From Acuticoccus sp. I52.16.1 (GTDB lineage Bacteria > Pseudomonadota > Alphaproteobacteria > Rhizobiales > Amorphaceae), in NCBI RefSeq assembly GCF_022865125.1, contig NZ_CP094828.1:2659219-2723218 (forward strand): a stretch of DNA of 64,000 nucleotides, given 5' to 3'. The notes under the pieces are model-generated. The model saw nothing but the letters and a program-made list of their open reading frames with translations, searched no databases and was not told the DNA's origin. The stretch's first letter is position 1; each line of letters begins with the position of its first letter. Positions 8,681 to 16,893 of this stretch are shown here, one piece after another. The position numbers and the translations under genes were made by a program.

Positions 8681-8708
8681 TTGGTCTGACCGATCCAACG
8701 CATTGGAT
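8681..8708. promoter_or_regulatory. Two abutting inverted repeats upstream of enolase-superfamily gene
   Basis: TTGGTCTGACCGA at 8681-8693 (GGTC-N-GACC core) matches the general shape of operators bound by GntR regulators of the FCD group (FadR, PdhR and hexuronate-regulator types). It is followed immediately by ATCCAA-CGCA-TTGGAT (8693-8708), a perfect 6-bp-arm repeat. Both lie 105-135 bp upstream of the ATG at 8814. No GntR gene sits next to this gene, so the regulator would act from elsewhere. The other bases of this 137-bp gap show no gene. Confidence 0.4.
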
Positions 8709-8813
8709 ATCATCAGCCGTCCATTGCGTGGCTAGGGTCGGACGACCGATCCGGCGCGACACCCTGACGGAGCCGGGCGATCCTCGACCCACCCGGACCA
8801 GAAGGGACCGACT

Positions 8814-10013
8814 ATGCAGGTGCTCGATCGCGTCGAACTCTACCATGTGGCGGTGCCGCTGCCGGCGCCCTTCGCCCCGTCCTGGATCCCCGGCACGATC
8901 CGCGAGAAGACCACCTTCACGCTGGTCCGCTTCACCACGGACGACGGCGTCGACGGGTGGAGCGCCTTTCCCGCCGCGGGCCGCGAGCGCGCCGGACTCG
9001 GCGATCCGCTGGCGAGCCTCTTCCTCGGACTGGATCCGACCGACCTGGACCTCGTCTCCGAGCGCATCCACATCATGGCCGTCGGCGGCAGCTTCAACTG
9101 GTGGCTGGAGCCGGCGATCTGGGACATCAACGCCAAGACCGCCGGCCTGCCGCTCTACGAGTTCCTCGGCGGCGGCGCCGACCGGCTGAAGCTCTATGCC
9201 TCGGGCGGCGAGCTGAAGGACCCGATGGCCCGCCGCGAGGAGGCCGAGGCCCGCTTCGCCGAGGGCTTCGAGACGATGAAGGTCCGCGTCCACGACTTCG
9301 ACGAGGCGGTCGACATCGAGGCGATCACGGACGTCGCTCGCCATATGGACGGGCGGATGAAGATCTCGGTGGACTGCAACCAGGCCTTCCGCCTCACCCA
9401 GAACGGCGGGGCGCCGCTGTGGTCGCTCGATCGCGCCAAGCGCTTCGCCGACGCGGCCGCCGACGCCGGCCTCGCCTGGGTTGAGGAGCCGCTGTGGGGC
9501 GAATGGCACGAGGCGATGGCCGAGTTGACCGCCTATGCCCGCGTGCCGATCGCCGGCGGCGAGCTGCATCTGGCCGGCTATGCCGAGCTGGAGCGGATGG
9601 TGAAGCTGCGCAGCTATGCCATCTACCAGCCCGACGCGATGTGGGCCGGCGGGGTGAAGCAGTGCCTCGACGTCGCGAAGCTCTGTCGCGCGGAGGGGGT
9701 GCGGTTCACCCCGCATTGCTGGTCGACCTGTTACGGCTTCATCGTCAACGCGCACGTCTTCGCGGCGAGCGGGTTTGCGGGCGAGGAACTCTACGAGTAC
9801 CCGCTGGCGCCTCCGGGCTGGGTCCCGGAAGGGCGCGACGGCCTCTTCACCGAGCCGATGCTGCACGACCGGGGCTGGTTCGCCATGCCTCGGAAGCCGG
9901 GCCTCGGTGTCGAGATCGACCCCGACAAGCTCGCCCACTACGGCACCTGCTACTTCCGGGCGAGCCGCCGCGAAGTGCACTGGATGCCCGAGGCCCTCGC
10001 CCGAATCGGGTGA
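8814..10013 (+). CDS. Enolase-superfamily (mandelate racemase/muconate lactonizing type) enzyme
   Basis: 399 residues. The capping domain is at the N-terminus and the barrel carries the full catalytic set: K156-x-R158 (MKVRV), metal ligands D187 (SVDCN), E224 (VEEP) and E250 (AGGE), an Asp at 274 (YQPD) and H301 (TPHC). The His/Asp pair plus three acidic ligands places it in the mandelate-racemase-type group, many of which dehydrate sugar acids. The second basic residue is Arg instead of the more usual Lys or His. An AAGGGA ribosome site precedes the ATG. The substrate is unknown, but an acid sugar is the best guess. Confidence 0.87.
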   Translation: MQVLDRVELYHVAVPLPAPFAPSWIPGTIREKTTFTLVRFTTDDGVDGWSAFPAAGRERAGLGDPLASLFLGLDPTDLDLVSERIHIMAVGGSFNWWLEPAIWDINAKTAGLPLYEFLGGGADRLKLYASGGELKDPMARREEAEARFAEGFETMKVRVHDFDEAVDIEAITDVARHMDGRMKISVDCNQAFRLTQNGGAPLWSLDRAKRFADAAADAGLAWVEEPLWGEWHEAMAELTAYARVPIAGGELHLAGYAELERMVKLRSYAIYQPDAMWAGGVKQCLDVAKLCRAEGVRFTPHCWSTCYGFIVNAHVFAASGFAGEELYEYPLAPPGWVPEGRDGLFTEPMLHDRGWFAMPRKPGLGVEIDPDKLAHYGTCYFRASRREVHWMPEALARIG

Positions 10014-10038
10014 GCGTCGCCGCGACGGCGCGGCCGCC

Positions 10039-10058
10039 GACCCCGGCGCGTCGGGGTC
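10039..10058. terminator. GC-rich hairpin between convergent genes
   Basis: GACCCCG and CGGGGTC arms (7 bp, perfect) around a 6-base loop, lying between the convergent enolase-like gene and potC and touching the potC stop codon. There is no T-run, so if it ends transcription it is probably bidirectional and helped by other factors. Confidence 0.5.
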
Positions 10059-10905
10059 AGGCCTTGCGGGGGCGCTGGATCAGCACCGAAGCCAGCGCCA
10101 GCAGACCCGAGCCCAGCATCAGGACCACCGAGACCGCGTTGAGCACCGGCGTCGAGCCGACCTTCACCATGCGATCGTACATGGTGATCGTCAGCGGGGC
10201 GTCGGAGCCCACCAGCATCAGCGTCGTGTTGAAGTTCTCGAACGAGACCAGGAACGCCACGATGAAGGCCGAGAACAGCGCCGGGAAGAGGAACGGCAGC
10301 GTCACCGTCGCCAGGACGCGCAGCCGCGAGGCGCCGAGGTTGAGGGCCGCTTCCTCGAGCGCGATGTCGAACTTCTTCAGCCGGGCGGAGATGACGAGCG
10401 AGGTGATCGTCGTCAGGAACGCCGCCTGACCGAGCACGATCAGCGGAATGCCGGGCCGCAGCCAGGTGATGAAGAGGCCGAACTGCCGGTCGGCGAAGTT
10501 GGCGATCATCGACGCGAAGACCAGGATCGAGATGCCGAGGATCACTCCGGGGATCACCAGCGGCACGATCATGAAGATGTAGAGCGCCTGCTTGAACGGG
10601 AAGGACTTGCGCTCGAACAGGAAGGCGTTAGACGTCCCCGCCGCGACCGCCAGCGCCGAGACGAGCAGCCCGATATATAGCGAATTGCCCATGCCCCGCA
10701 GCAGGCGGTCGTCGTGGATGAGGCCGAGCTTGGGCTCGGTCGGCGAGAAGAACCAGTCGAGCGTGAACCCGCGCCAGGGGAGCGAGGGGAAGACCGAGTC
10801 GTTGAACGCGAACGCGCCGGCCGCGATCAGCGGCGCGATCAGGTACAGGAAGAAGATCGCCACGTAAGCGCGGTAGATCCAGCGGAGGTGCGGCGCCGAC
10901 GGCAT
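10057..10905 (-). CDS. potC: Spermidine/putrescine-type ABC transporter permease (PotC-like)
   Basis: 282 residues with six membrane segments. The permease coupling loop that docks on the ATPase is visible as EEAALNLGASRLRVLATVTLP (about residues 175-195). This is the second permease of a polyamine-type ABC importer, sitting 3 bp downstream of the PotB-like gene. It is the last gene of the leftward operon binding protein, ATPase, permease, permease. Confidence 0.88.
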   Translation of the reverse strand: MPSAPHLRWIYRAYVAIFFLYLIAPLIAAGAFAFNDSVFPSLPWRGFTLDWFFSPTEPKLGLIHDDRLLRGMGNSLYIGLLVSALAVAAGTSNAFLFERKSFPFKQALYIFMIVPLVIPGVILGISILVFASMIANFADRQFGLFITWLRPGIPLIVLGQAAFLTTITSLVISARLKKFDIALEEAALNLGASRLRVLATVTLPFLFPALFSAFIVAFLVSFENFNTTLMLVGSDAPLTITMYDRMVKVGSTPVLNAVSVVLMLGSGLLALASVLIQRPRKA

Positions 10906-10908
10906 GGC

Positions 10909-11778
10909 CTACTCCTTCGCCACGGTGGTCGCGAGGCTCTGCCCTGTCAGCCGGAGGCCGAGCCAGACGACGAGCGACGTGAACAGCAGGAGCAGCACGC
11001 CGAACGTGGCGCCGGCCTCCCAATTGTAGCGCGTGATGAACTGATTGTAGATCTGCTCGGTGAACCAGCTCGAGTTCTTGCCGCCCAGGAGAACGGGCGT
11101 CAGATAGCTGCCGGCTGTGAGCATGAAGGTGATGATGCAGCCCGCGACGATGCCCGGCATCGCGTAGGGCACGATGATCCGCCGGAACACGGTGAAGCGC
11201 GAGCCGCCGAGGTTGTAGCCGGCTTCCAGCAGCGCGTCGTCCATGCCCTGGAGCGTGGAGACCAGCGGCACGATCATGAAGAGGATCACCGTATAGACGA
11301 GGCCGATGATCACGGTGACGTCGTTGTAGAGCATCTCGATCGGTGCGGAGATGATGCCGAGCTTGAGGAGCGTGGTGGAGATCACGCCCGTCTCGCGCAG
11401 CAGCACGATCCACCCGTAGGCGCGCACCAGGTCCGACACCCATAGCGGGATGAGGCACATCAGGAAGAGCGCGGCACGGCTCCTCTCCTTGGCGACCTTG
11501 GCGATGTAGTAGGCGACCGGGAAGCCGATCACGAGCGCCAGCGCGGTGACGAGGATGGAGATCCAGGCGGTGCGCAGCAGCGTGTTGCGGTAGATCGGCT
11601 CGCCGAAGAAGTCGGCGTAGTTCTTGAAGCCGATCTCGTACTCGTTGATGCCGACCTTCTCACGCAGCGAGACGTAACCGATGCCGAGCTGCGGCAGGAT
11701 GATCAGCAGCCCGATCCAGAGAAAGAACGGGACGAAGAGGAGGAAGAGCGAGAGGCGTCCGGCGTCGCGCCCCATCAT
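10909..11778 (-). CDS. potB: Spermidine/putrescine-type ABC transporter permease (PotB-like)
   Basis: 289 residues from ATG 11778, which overlaps the ATPase stop codon (ATGA). The much longer open frame upstream is a shadow of the ATPase gene. Six membrane helices are predicted, and the coupling motif LLEAGYNLGGSRFTVFRRIIVP occupies about 195-215. The N-terminal helix is preceded by MMGRDAGRLS. It forms the heterodimeric channel with the PotC-like protein. Confidence 0.88.
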   Translation of the reverse strand: MMGRDAGRLSLFLLFVPFFLWIGLLIILPQLGIGYVSLREKVGINEYEIGFKNYADFFGEPIYRNTLLRTAWISILVTALALVIGFPVAYYIAKVAKERSRAALFLMCLIPLWVSDLVRAYGWIVLLRETGVISTTLLKLGIISAPIEMLYNDVTVIIGLVYTVILFMIVPLVSTLQGMDDALLEAGYNLGGSRFTVFRRIIVPYAMPGIVAGCIITFMLTAGSYLTPVLLGGKNSSWFTEQIYNQFITRYNWEAGATFGVLLLLFTSLVVWLGLRLTGQSLATTVAKE

Positions 11779-12845
11779 CCGCCCCTTCGCGCGAAGACCC
11801 GCGCCCGTTCGGGGAGCCAGGAGAGAGTGACCGCGTCGCCCTCGGCGAGGGTGCCGGACTGGGCGGGGTCGGCGACCTCGACCATCTGCCCGGTGGCCGT
11901 CTTCACCAGAATGCGCGAGTTGGCGCCGTTGAAGAGCAGGCTGTCGACCGTGCCGGTGAGGTTGGTGCCGCCCTCCGCCTCGCCGATGCTCAGCGCCTCG
12001 GGCCGCAGGAAGACCTCCACCTCGTCTCCGACGCCGCTGCCGTCGGCGCGGCGGCCGATCACGCTGCCGCCGGCTTCGAGGGCGACGGAGACGTCCGCGC
12101 CGCGCACCTCGGCGATGGTGCCGGGGAGGCAGTTGGCGTCGCCCACGAAGCCGGCGACGAAACCGGAGACGGGCGCGTCGTACAGCTCCTTGGGGCTGCC
12201 GATCTGCTCGAAGCGGCCGGCGTTCATGACCGCCACCTGGTCGGACATGACGAGCGCTTCGGACTGGTCGTGGGTGATGTAGAGGAAGGTCGTCTCGAAC
12301 TGGTGCTGGAGGAGCTTCAGCTCGATCTTCATGTGCTCGCGCAGCTTGAGGTCCAGCGCGCCGAGCGGCTCGTCGAGGAGCAGGACGTCCGGCTCCAGCA
12401 CCATGCAGCGGGCGATGGCGATGCGCTGCTTCTGGCCGCCCGAGAGCTGGTCGATGCGCTTGTCTTCCGTGCCCGGCAGGCCGACGCGCTCCAGGATACC
12501 GGCGACCTTGCCGCCGATCTCGCCGCGTTTGTCGCCGCGGCAACGCAGCCCGTAGGCGATGTTTTCGCCGACGCTCATCATCGGGAACAGCGCCAGGTGC
12601 TGGAACACCATCTTGACGTTGCGCTTGTTGGGCGGTGTCGCGACGACGCTCTCGCCCTTGATCTTGATGTCGCCCTCGGTCGGGGTTTCGAACCCGGCGA
12701 TCATGCGCATCAAGGTGGTCTTGCCGCAGCCGGACGGACCCAGGATCGAGAAGAACGAGCCCGACGGGATGTCGAGCGAGACGTCCGAGACGGCGGTGAA
12801 CGGTCCGAAGTTCTTCGTGACGCGGGAACAACTCAGATCATACAT
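11775..12845 (-). CDS. potA: Polyamine-type ABC transporter ATP-binding protein (PotA-like)
   Basis: 356 residues from ATG 12845 (a GTG further upstream at 12884 is possible but adds only a non-conserved stretch). The Walker A motif GPSGCGKTT is at about 33-41, then the Q-loop (VFQHLALFP), the signature LSGGQKQR, Walker B VLLLDEP and the switch His in YITHDQ. A C-terminal TOBE-like regulatory domain occupies roughly the last 110 residues, giving the length typical of PotA/CysA-type ATPases. It powers import of the amine delivered by the PotD-like protein. Confidence 0.93.
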   Translation of the reverse strand: MYDLSCSRVTKNFGPFTAVSDVSLDIPSGSFFSILGPSGCGKTTLMRMIAGFETPTEGDIKIKGESVVATPPNKRNVKMVFQHLALFPMMSVGENIAYGLRCRGDKRGEIGGKVAGILERVGLPGTEDKRIDQLSGGQKQRIAIARCMVLEPDVLLLDEPLGALDLKLREHMKIELKLLQHQFETTFLYITHDQSEALVMSDQVAVMNAGRFEQIGSPKELYDAPVSGFVAGFVGDANCLPGTIAEVRGADVSVALEAGGSVIGRRADGSGVGDEVEVFLRPEALSIGEAEGGTNLTGTVDSLLFNGANSRILVKTATGQMVEVADPAQSGTLAEGDAVTLSWLPERARVFARRGG

Positions 12846-12873
12846 CGCGGGCCCTTCGGAAGCGGTTGGAGGG

Positions 12874-12896
12874 CGGAGGCGCACGGGGCGCCTCCG
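12874..12896 (-). terminator. Intercistronic stem-loop between potD-like and potA-like genes
   Basis: Perfect 9-bp arms (CGGAGGCGC and GCGCCTCCG) around a 5-base loop in the 70-bp gap after the binding-protein gene. Such structures often stabilise or partly terminate the transcript, so that binding protein is made in excess over the membrane and ATPase subunits. Confidence 0.5.
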
Positions 12897-12915
12897 TCCC
12901 GGTGTCGTCGTCGGA

Positions 12916-13986
12916 TCAGTTGGTGGCGGCCTTGATGCGCTCCAGCGCGATGCCTTCCATGTCTTCCAGGCCCGGCGGGATGTTGGCGAAGAACTTCAGA
13001 TTGTTGATCGCCGCATCGTCGAACGCGGCGGCCACGGCGGCGCGCTTGTCGTCCGGCAACAGCTCGATCCCGTTCGGCACCGCGGCGAGAGACCCGGTCG
13101 ACGCGGACATGATCTTCACGTTCTCAGGTCGCAGGACGAAGTTGATCCACTTGTAGGCGGCGTCGTCGGCCTGGCCGCCGCGCGGGATCGTGAAGGTGTC
13201 GATCCAGGCGAGCGCACCGGTCTCGGGCGGCACGAAGACGATGTCCGGATTCTCCGAGTAGATCTTGAACGCGGTGGAATCCCAGGTCTCGGACAGGATG
13301 ACCTCACCCGACAGCATCAGCGAGGAGAGATCGTCGCCGCCTGTCCAGTAGGTCTTGATGATGTCCTTGCACTCGATGAGCTTGGTGGTCACCTCGTCGA
13401 GCATCTTCTGGTAGGCGTCCTTGTCGGCGTAGAGGGCGAACGGGTCGTAGCCCATCGCGTAGCCCATGCCGAGGAGGATGGTGCGGCGCAGGCGCATCGA
13501 GGTGCGGCCCTTGTACGTGTCGTCGCACAGGTCGCCCCAGCCCGACGCGTCGGGGGCTTCCTTCTTGTTGGCCATGATGCCGGACGTGCCCCACTGGTGC
13601 GGCACGGAGTAGACCTCACCGTCGATCGTGGTGTTGGCCTTCACGCCTTCGAGGAGCTTCGGCGTCATCGCGTCGGTGTCGATCTTCGACAGATCGAGCG
13701 GCTTGTAGATGTTGTACTCGAGCTGCGCGGCATAGACGCGGTCATGGCTCGGCTGGGCGAGGTCGAAGCCGGTGCCGCCGGTGGCGCGCAGCTTGGCGAT
13801 CATTTCCTCGTTGTTGGAGAACGTCACCTCGACGTCGATGTCGGGGTATTCCTTCTCGAACTTCTGGACCAGCTCGTCCGGAGCGTAGCTTCCCCAGGTC
13901 AAAAGGCGCAGTGTCTCGGCATTGGCGCTCCCGGCCATGAGCGCAACCGCCGCACCGCCCAGGAGGGCGCGAAGTATCGACGTCAT
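12916..13986 (-). CDS. potD: Periplasmic polyamine-type substrate-binding protein (PotD-like)
   Basis: 356 residues from ATG 13986, preceded by a GGGAGA ribosome site. A signal peptide (MTSILRALLGGAAVALMAGS, cleaved near ANA) precedes the mature start ETLRLLTWGSYAPDELVQKF, the typical opening of PotD/PotF-type proteins. Aromatic and acidic residues typical of amine pockets are visible, for example SVPHQWGTSGIM, WDSTAFK and GALAWIDTF. First gene of the transporter operon. Polyamine or a related amine is the likely ligand, in keeping with the amine oxidase and aldehyde dehydrogenase next door. Confidence 0.88.
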   Translation of the reverse strand: MTSILRALLGGAAVALMAGSANAETLRLLTWGSYAPDELVQKFEKEYPDIDVEVTFSNNEEMIAKLRATGGTGFDLAQPSHDRVYAAQLEYNIYKPLDLSKIDTDAMTPKLLEGVKANTTIDGEVYSVPHQWGTSGIMANKKEAPDASGWGDLCDDTYKGRTSMRLRRTILLGMGYAMGYDPFALYADKDAYQKMLDEVTTKLIECKDIIKTYWTGGDDLSSLMLSGEVILSETWDSTAFKIYSENPDIVFVPPETGALAWIDTFTIPRGGQADDAAYKWINFVLRPENVKIMSASTGSLAAVPNGIELLPDDKRAAVAAAFDDAAINNLKFFANIPPGLEDMEGIALERIKAATN

Positions 13987-14037
13987 AGTCTTCTCCCGTA
14001 TTGGACGACAATTTTTGGCATCACCGTCACCGATGAA

Positions 14038-14074
14038 AATGGACCTTAGGTTTGGACGGTGTGAAAGGTCCATT
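14038..14074. promoter_or_regulatory. Inverted repeat upstream of potD-like gene, probable MocR box
   Basis: AATGGACCTT and AAGGTCCATT are perfect 10-bp arms with a 17-bp spacer, 52-88 bp upstream of the potD-like start. The half-site AAGGTCCA occurs again at 18067-18074, directly upstream of the divergent MocR-type regulator gene. The TGGACC/GGTCCA core resembles half-sites described for MocR-group regulators. I infer that the MocR protein binds here. Confidence 0.6.
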
Positions 14075-14099
14075 CCGCGCGGTTTTGCATTCCGATCGG

Positions 14100-15386
14100 T
14101 CACAGTCCGAGCCTGTCGAGGACACGGTAGGCCGTGACCGCGGCAGGGAGGAACCACGGGTCGCCCGAGTAGAGGGGGCGCGTGGAAAAGTCGGGTTGCA
14201 TCAGGGCGGTAGCGCCTGCGGGATCACCCAGCACGCGCCGGCCGGCCTTCATGCCGAGGTAGGACGCCATACCGACGCCGGAGCCGCAATAGCCCATCGC
14301 ATATTCGAGGCGGCCGCGGCGCCCGGTGTGGGCCAGCTCGTCGAACGTGTAGCCGACGAAGCCCATCCAGGCGTGGCTGATCGCGGCGCTCTCCAGCTCC
14401 GGGAAGAGGGCGCACATCTCCCGGCGCAGGCGCATGCCGCCTTGCCGGGCGCCGGTCTCGCCGGCGCTGGTGCGGCCGCCGAAGAGGATGCGCCGGCCGT
14501 CCGGCGAGACGCGATAGTAGTAGACCACGCGGCGCGAATCCGAGGCGATGCGGCCGGTCGGAAAGAGTTGCCGCACCAGCGTGGGGTCGAGCGGTTCGGT
14601 GGCGATGATGTAGCTGCCGATCGGGATCACCCGGCGGCGGTGCCACGGAAGCGCGTCGCCGGTGTAGCCGTTGGTCGCGACGACCACGTCGCGCGCGGTG
14701 ATCGTGCCGCGCGGGGTGGCGATGGTGACGGCGTCGGCCGTCTCGTCGATGGCGGTCGCGGGGGTGTGCGGCAGTACAATCGCGCCGGCGTCCAGCACCT
14801 TGGCGAGGAGGCCGGCGTGGTAGAGGCCGGGGTCGAGCGCGGCATGGCGGTGGAAGACGGCGCCGCCGTGGTAGGCGTCGGTGCCCAGCTCCTCGCGCTG
14901 GCGCTCGCGCGGGACGAGGGTGATCGTCTCGCCATCCGCGATCTCGGCGAGAGCGGCGAAGGCGCGGGGGCTGGCGGCGGCGTGGAAGCGGCCGCAGGCG
15001 CGGAAGTCGCAGGCGATCCCCTCGTCGCGGATGAAGTCCTCCACGAAGGCGCGGGAGGCGACCCCCTCGGCGAGGATGGCGCGCGCGGTCTGCGCGCCGT
15101 GGCGCTGCGTCAGGGTGGCGAGCTTGGGCTTCACCGAGGTGGAGACCTGGCCGCCGTTGCGGGTGGAGCAGCCTTCGCCGACGACGCCCTTCTCCAGCAC
15201 GACGACGCTGCGCCCGCCGCGGGCGATCTGCAACGCGGCGTGGAGCCCGGTGTATCCGGAGCCGATGACGACCGCGTCGGCCGTCGCGGGGAGCGGCTGG
15301 GGGGCGATGCCGGCGGGCGGGGCATAGTCCCACCAGTAGGGCGTCGTCTTGGGGGGCGTTCGGTGGTCCGCTCGGGTCATCTGCAC
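14100..15386 (-). CDS. FAD-dependent amine oxidase (gamma-glutamylputrescine oxidase / DAO family)
   Basis: 428 residues. The FAD-binding motif VVIGSGYTGLHAA (about 39-51) is followed by EKGVVGEGCSTRNGGQVS, where the family usually has a flavin-contacting Arg-Asn-Gly-Gly. The N-terminal YWWDYAPPAG stretch and the ending match the PuuB/OrdL-like group that oxidises amines to aldehydes with release of ammonia or a shorter amine. GTG 15386 has GGAG 8 bases upstream; ATG 15380 is an alternative. It acts ahead of the aldehyde dehydrogenase encoded immediately upstream on the same strand. Confidence 0.85.
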   Translation of the reverse strand: MQMTRADHRTPPKTTPYWWDYAPPAGIAPQPLPATADAVVIGSGYTGLHAALQIARGGRSVVVLEKGVVGEGCSTRNGGQVSTSVKPKLATLTQRHGAQTARAILAEGVASRAFVEDFIRDEGIACDFRACGRFHAAASPRAFAALAEIADGETITLVPRERQREELGTDAYHGGAVFHRHAALDPGLYHAGLLAKVLDAGAIVLPHTPATAIDETADAVTIATPRGTITARDVVVATNGYTGDALPWHRRRVIPIGSYIIATEPLDPTLVRQLFPTGRIASDSRRVVYYYRVSPDGRRILFGGRTSAGETGARQGGMRLRREMCALFPELESAAISHAWMGFVGYTFDELAHTGRRGRLEYAMGYCGSGVGMASYLGMKAGRRVLGDPAGATALMQPDFSTRPLYSGDPWFLPAAVTAYRVLDRLGL

Positions 15387-15405
15387 GGGGCGAGCTCCAG
15401 GGCCA

Positions 15406-16893
15406 TCAGCCGATTTTTGCCGCGACGCTCTTCACTCGCAAGTAATTGTGCACGGCAGCGAGCCCTTTTTCGCGGCCGAAGCCGGAGTGCCGGTTGCCGC
15501 CGAAGGGCACCTCGATGCCCCCGGCGAAATATTCGTTGATGAAGACCTGCCCGGCGTCGATGTCGCGCGCCATGCGGTGCGCGGCGGCGAAATCGCGGGT
15601 GTAGATGCCGGCGACGAGGGCATAGTCGGTGCCGTTGGCGAGCGCTGTGGCGTGGTCGACGTCCTCGGCGACCTGCACGGCGAGGACGGGGCCGAAGATC
15701 TCGTCCTGCACCACCGGGTCGCTCTCTGCCACGTCGTCGAAGATCGTCGCCTCGAAGAACCAGCCGGCGTCGGTCTCGGGATCCGTCGCCGCGGCGCCGC
15801 CGACGAGGGGGGCGAGGCCGCGCGCCTTGGCGGCGTCCACCTTGGCGGCGACCCGCGCGGCGTGCGGTGCCGAGTTCAGCGGCCCCAGCGTGGTGCGGCG
15901 CAGGCCGTGGCCCATTCTCAGCGCCTTCACCCGCTCCACGACGCGCTCCACCACGGCGCCGTGCACCGCGCGCTCGACGATGAGGCGCGAGCCGGCCGAG
16001 CACACCTGACCGGCGTTCTCGTAGATGGCACCGATGACGCCGTCCGCCGCGTCGTCGAGGTCGGCGTCCTTCAGGACCACCAAGGGCGACTTGCCGCCCA
16101 GCTCCAGGACGACGCTCGCCACGTTGCGGGCCGCCGCCTGCATCACCCCCTGCCCGGTGGGGACCGAGCCGGTGAAGGTGACGTGCCGCACCCGCGGGTG
16201 GGCGACGAGGGGCGCGCCCGCCTCCGCCCCCGTGCCGGTGACGACGTTGAGCACCCCGTCCGGCAGGCCGGCGCGGGTGAGCAGCTCGGCGAGCATCAGC
16301 ATCGTCAGCGGCGTCGTCTCGGCCGGCTTGGCGACGACGGTGCACCCGGCCGCGAGCGCCGGGGCGATGCCGCGCGCCGCGGTCGACAGCGGGAAGTTCC
16401 AGGGGATGATGTGCGCGGTGACGCCCACCGGCTCGATCCGCGAGTAGCCCAGATAGGCGTCGCCGATCGGATAGGTCTCACCCTCGATCTTGTCGGCCGC
16501 GCCGGCATAATACTCGAACGCGCGGGCGGCCCCACCGACATCGCCCTCCGCCTCCTGCAGCGGCTTGCCGCTGTCGAGACTTTCCACGAACGCGAAGCGG
16601 GCGGCCTCGGCGCGCAGCAGCGCGGCGGCGCGCGTCAGGATCGCGCCACGCTCCGAGGCCTTGGTGCGGCCCCAGGCGCCCTGCGCGGCGTGCGCGGCCG
16701 TCACCGCGCGTTCGACGTCCTCTTCCGTTCCGGCGGCGAACGCATGGTAGGCGCGGCCGAGGCCGGGGTCGAACGTCTCCATCCGCGCACCGGCGACGGG
16801 GGCGGCCCAGCGGCCGGCGATGAAGTGGTCGGACGGCAGCGCGGGCAGCGTGCCGGCGGCGAAGTAGTCGCGGATCGCGGCGTCGGTGTTCAT
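15406..16893 (-). CDS. NAD(P)+-dependent aldehyde dehydrogenase
   Basis: 495 residues, the normal family length. Catalytic C298 sits in ENAGQVCSAGSR and the general base E264 in VLELGGKSP. The cofactor loop IIPWNFPL (162-169) and FTGSVPTG (240-247) are intact. Oxidises an aldehyde to an acid, most likely the product of the adjacent FAD amine oxidase (for example an aminobutyraldehyde). Its ATG overlaps the stop of the second enolase-like gene (ATGA). Confidence 0.93.
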   Translation of the reverse strand: MNTDAAIRDYFAAGTLPALPSDHFIAGRWAAPVAGARMETFDPGLGRAYHAFAAGTEEDVERAVTAAHAAQGAWGRTKASERGAILTRAAALLRAEAARFAFVESLDSGKPLQEAEGDVGGAARAFEYYAGAADKIEGETYPIGDAYLGYSRIEPVGVTAHIIPWNFPLSTAARGIAPALAAGCTVVAKPAETTPLTMLMLAELLTRAGLPDGVLNVVTGTGAEAGAPLVAHPRVRHVTFTGSVPTGQGVMQAAARNVASVVLELGGKSPLVVLKDADLDDAADGVIGAIYENAGQVCSAGSRLIVERAVHGAVVERVVERVKALRMGHGLRRTTLGPLNSAPHAARVAAKVDAAKARGLAPLVGGAAATDPETDAGWFFEATIFDDVAESDPVVQDEIFGPVLAVQVAEDVDHATALANGTDYALVAGIYTRDFAAAHRMARDIDAGQVFINEYFAGGIEVPFGGNRHSGFGREKGLAAVHNYLRVKSVAAKIG

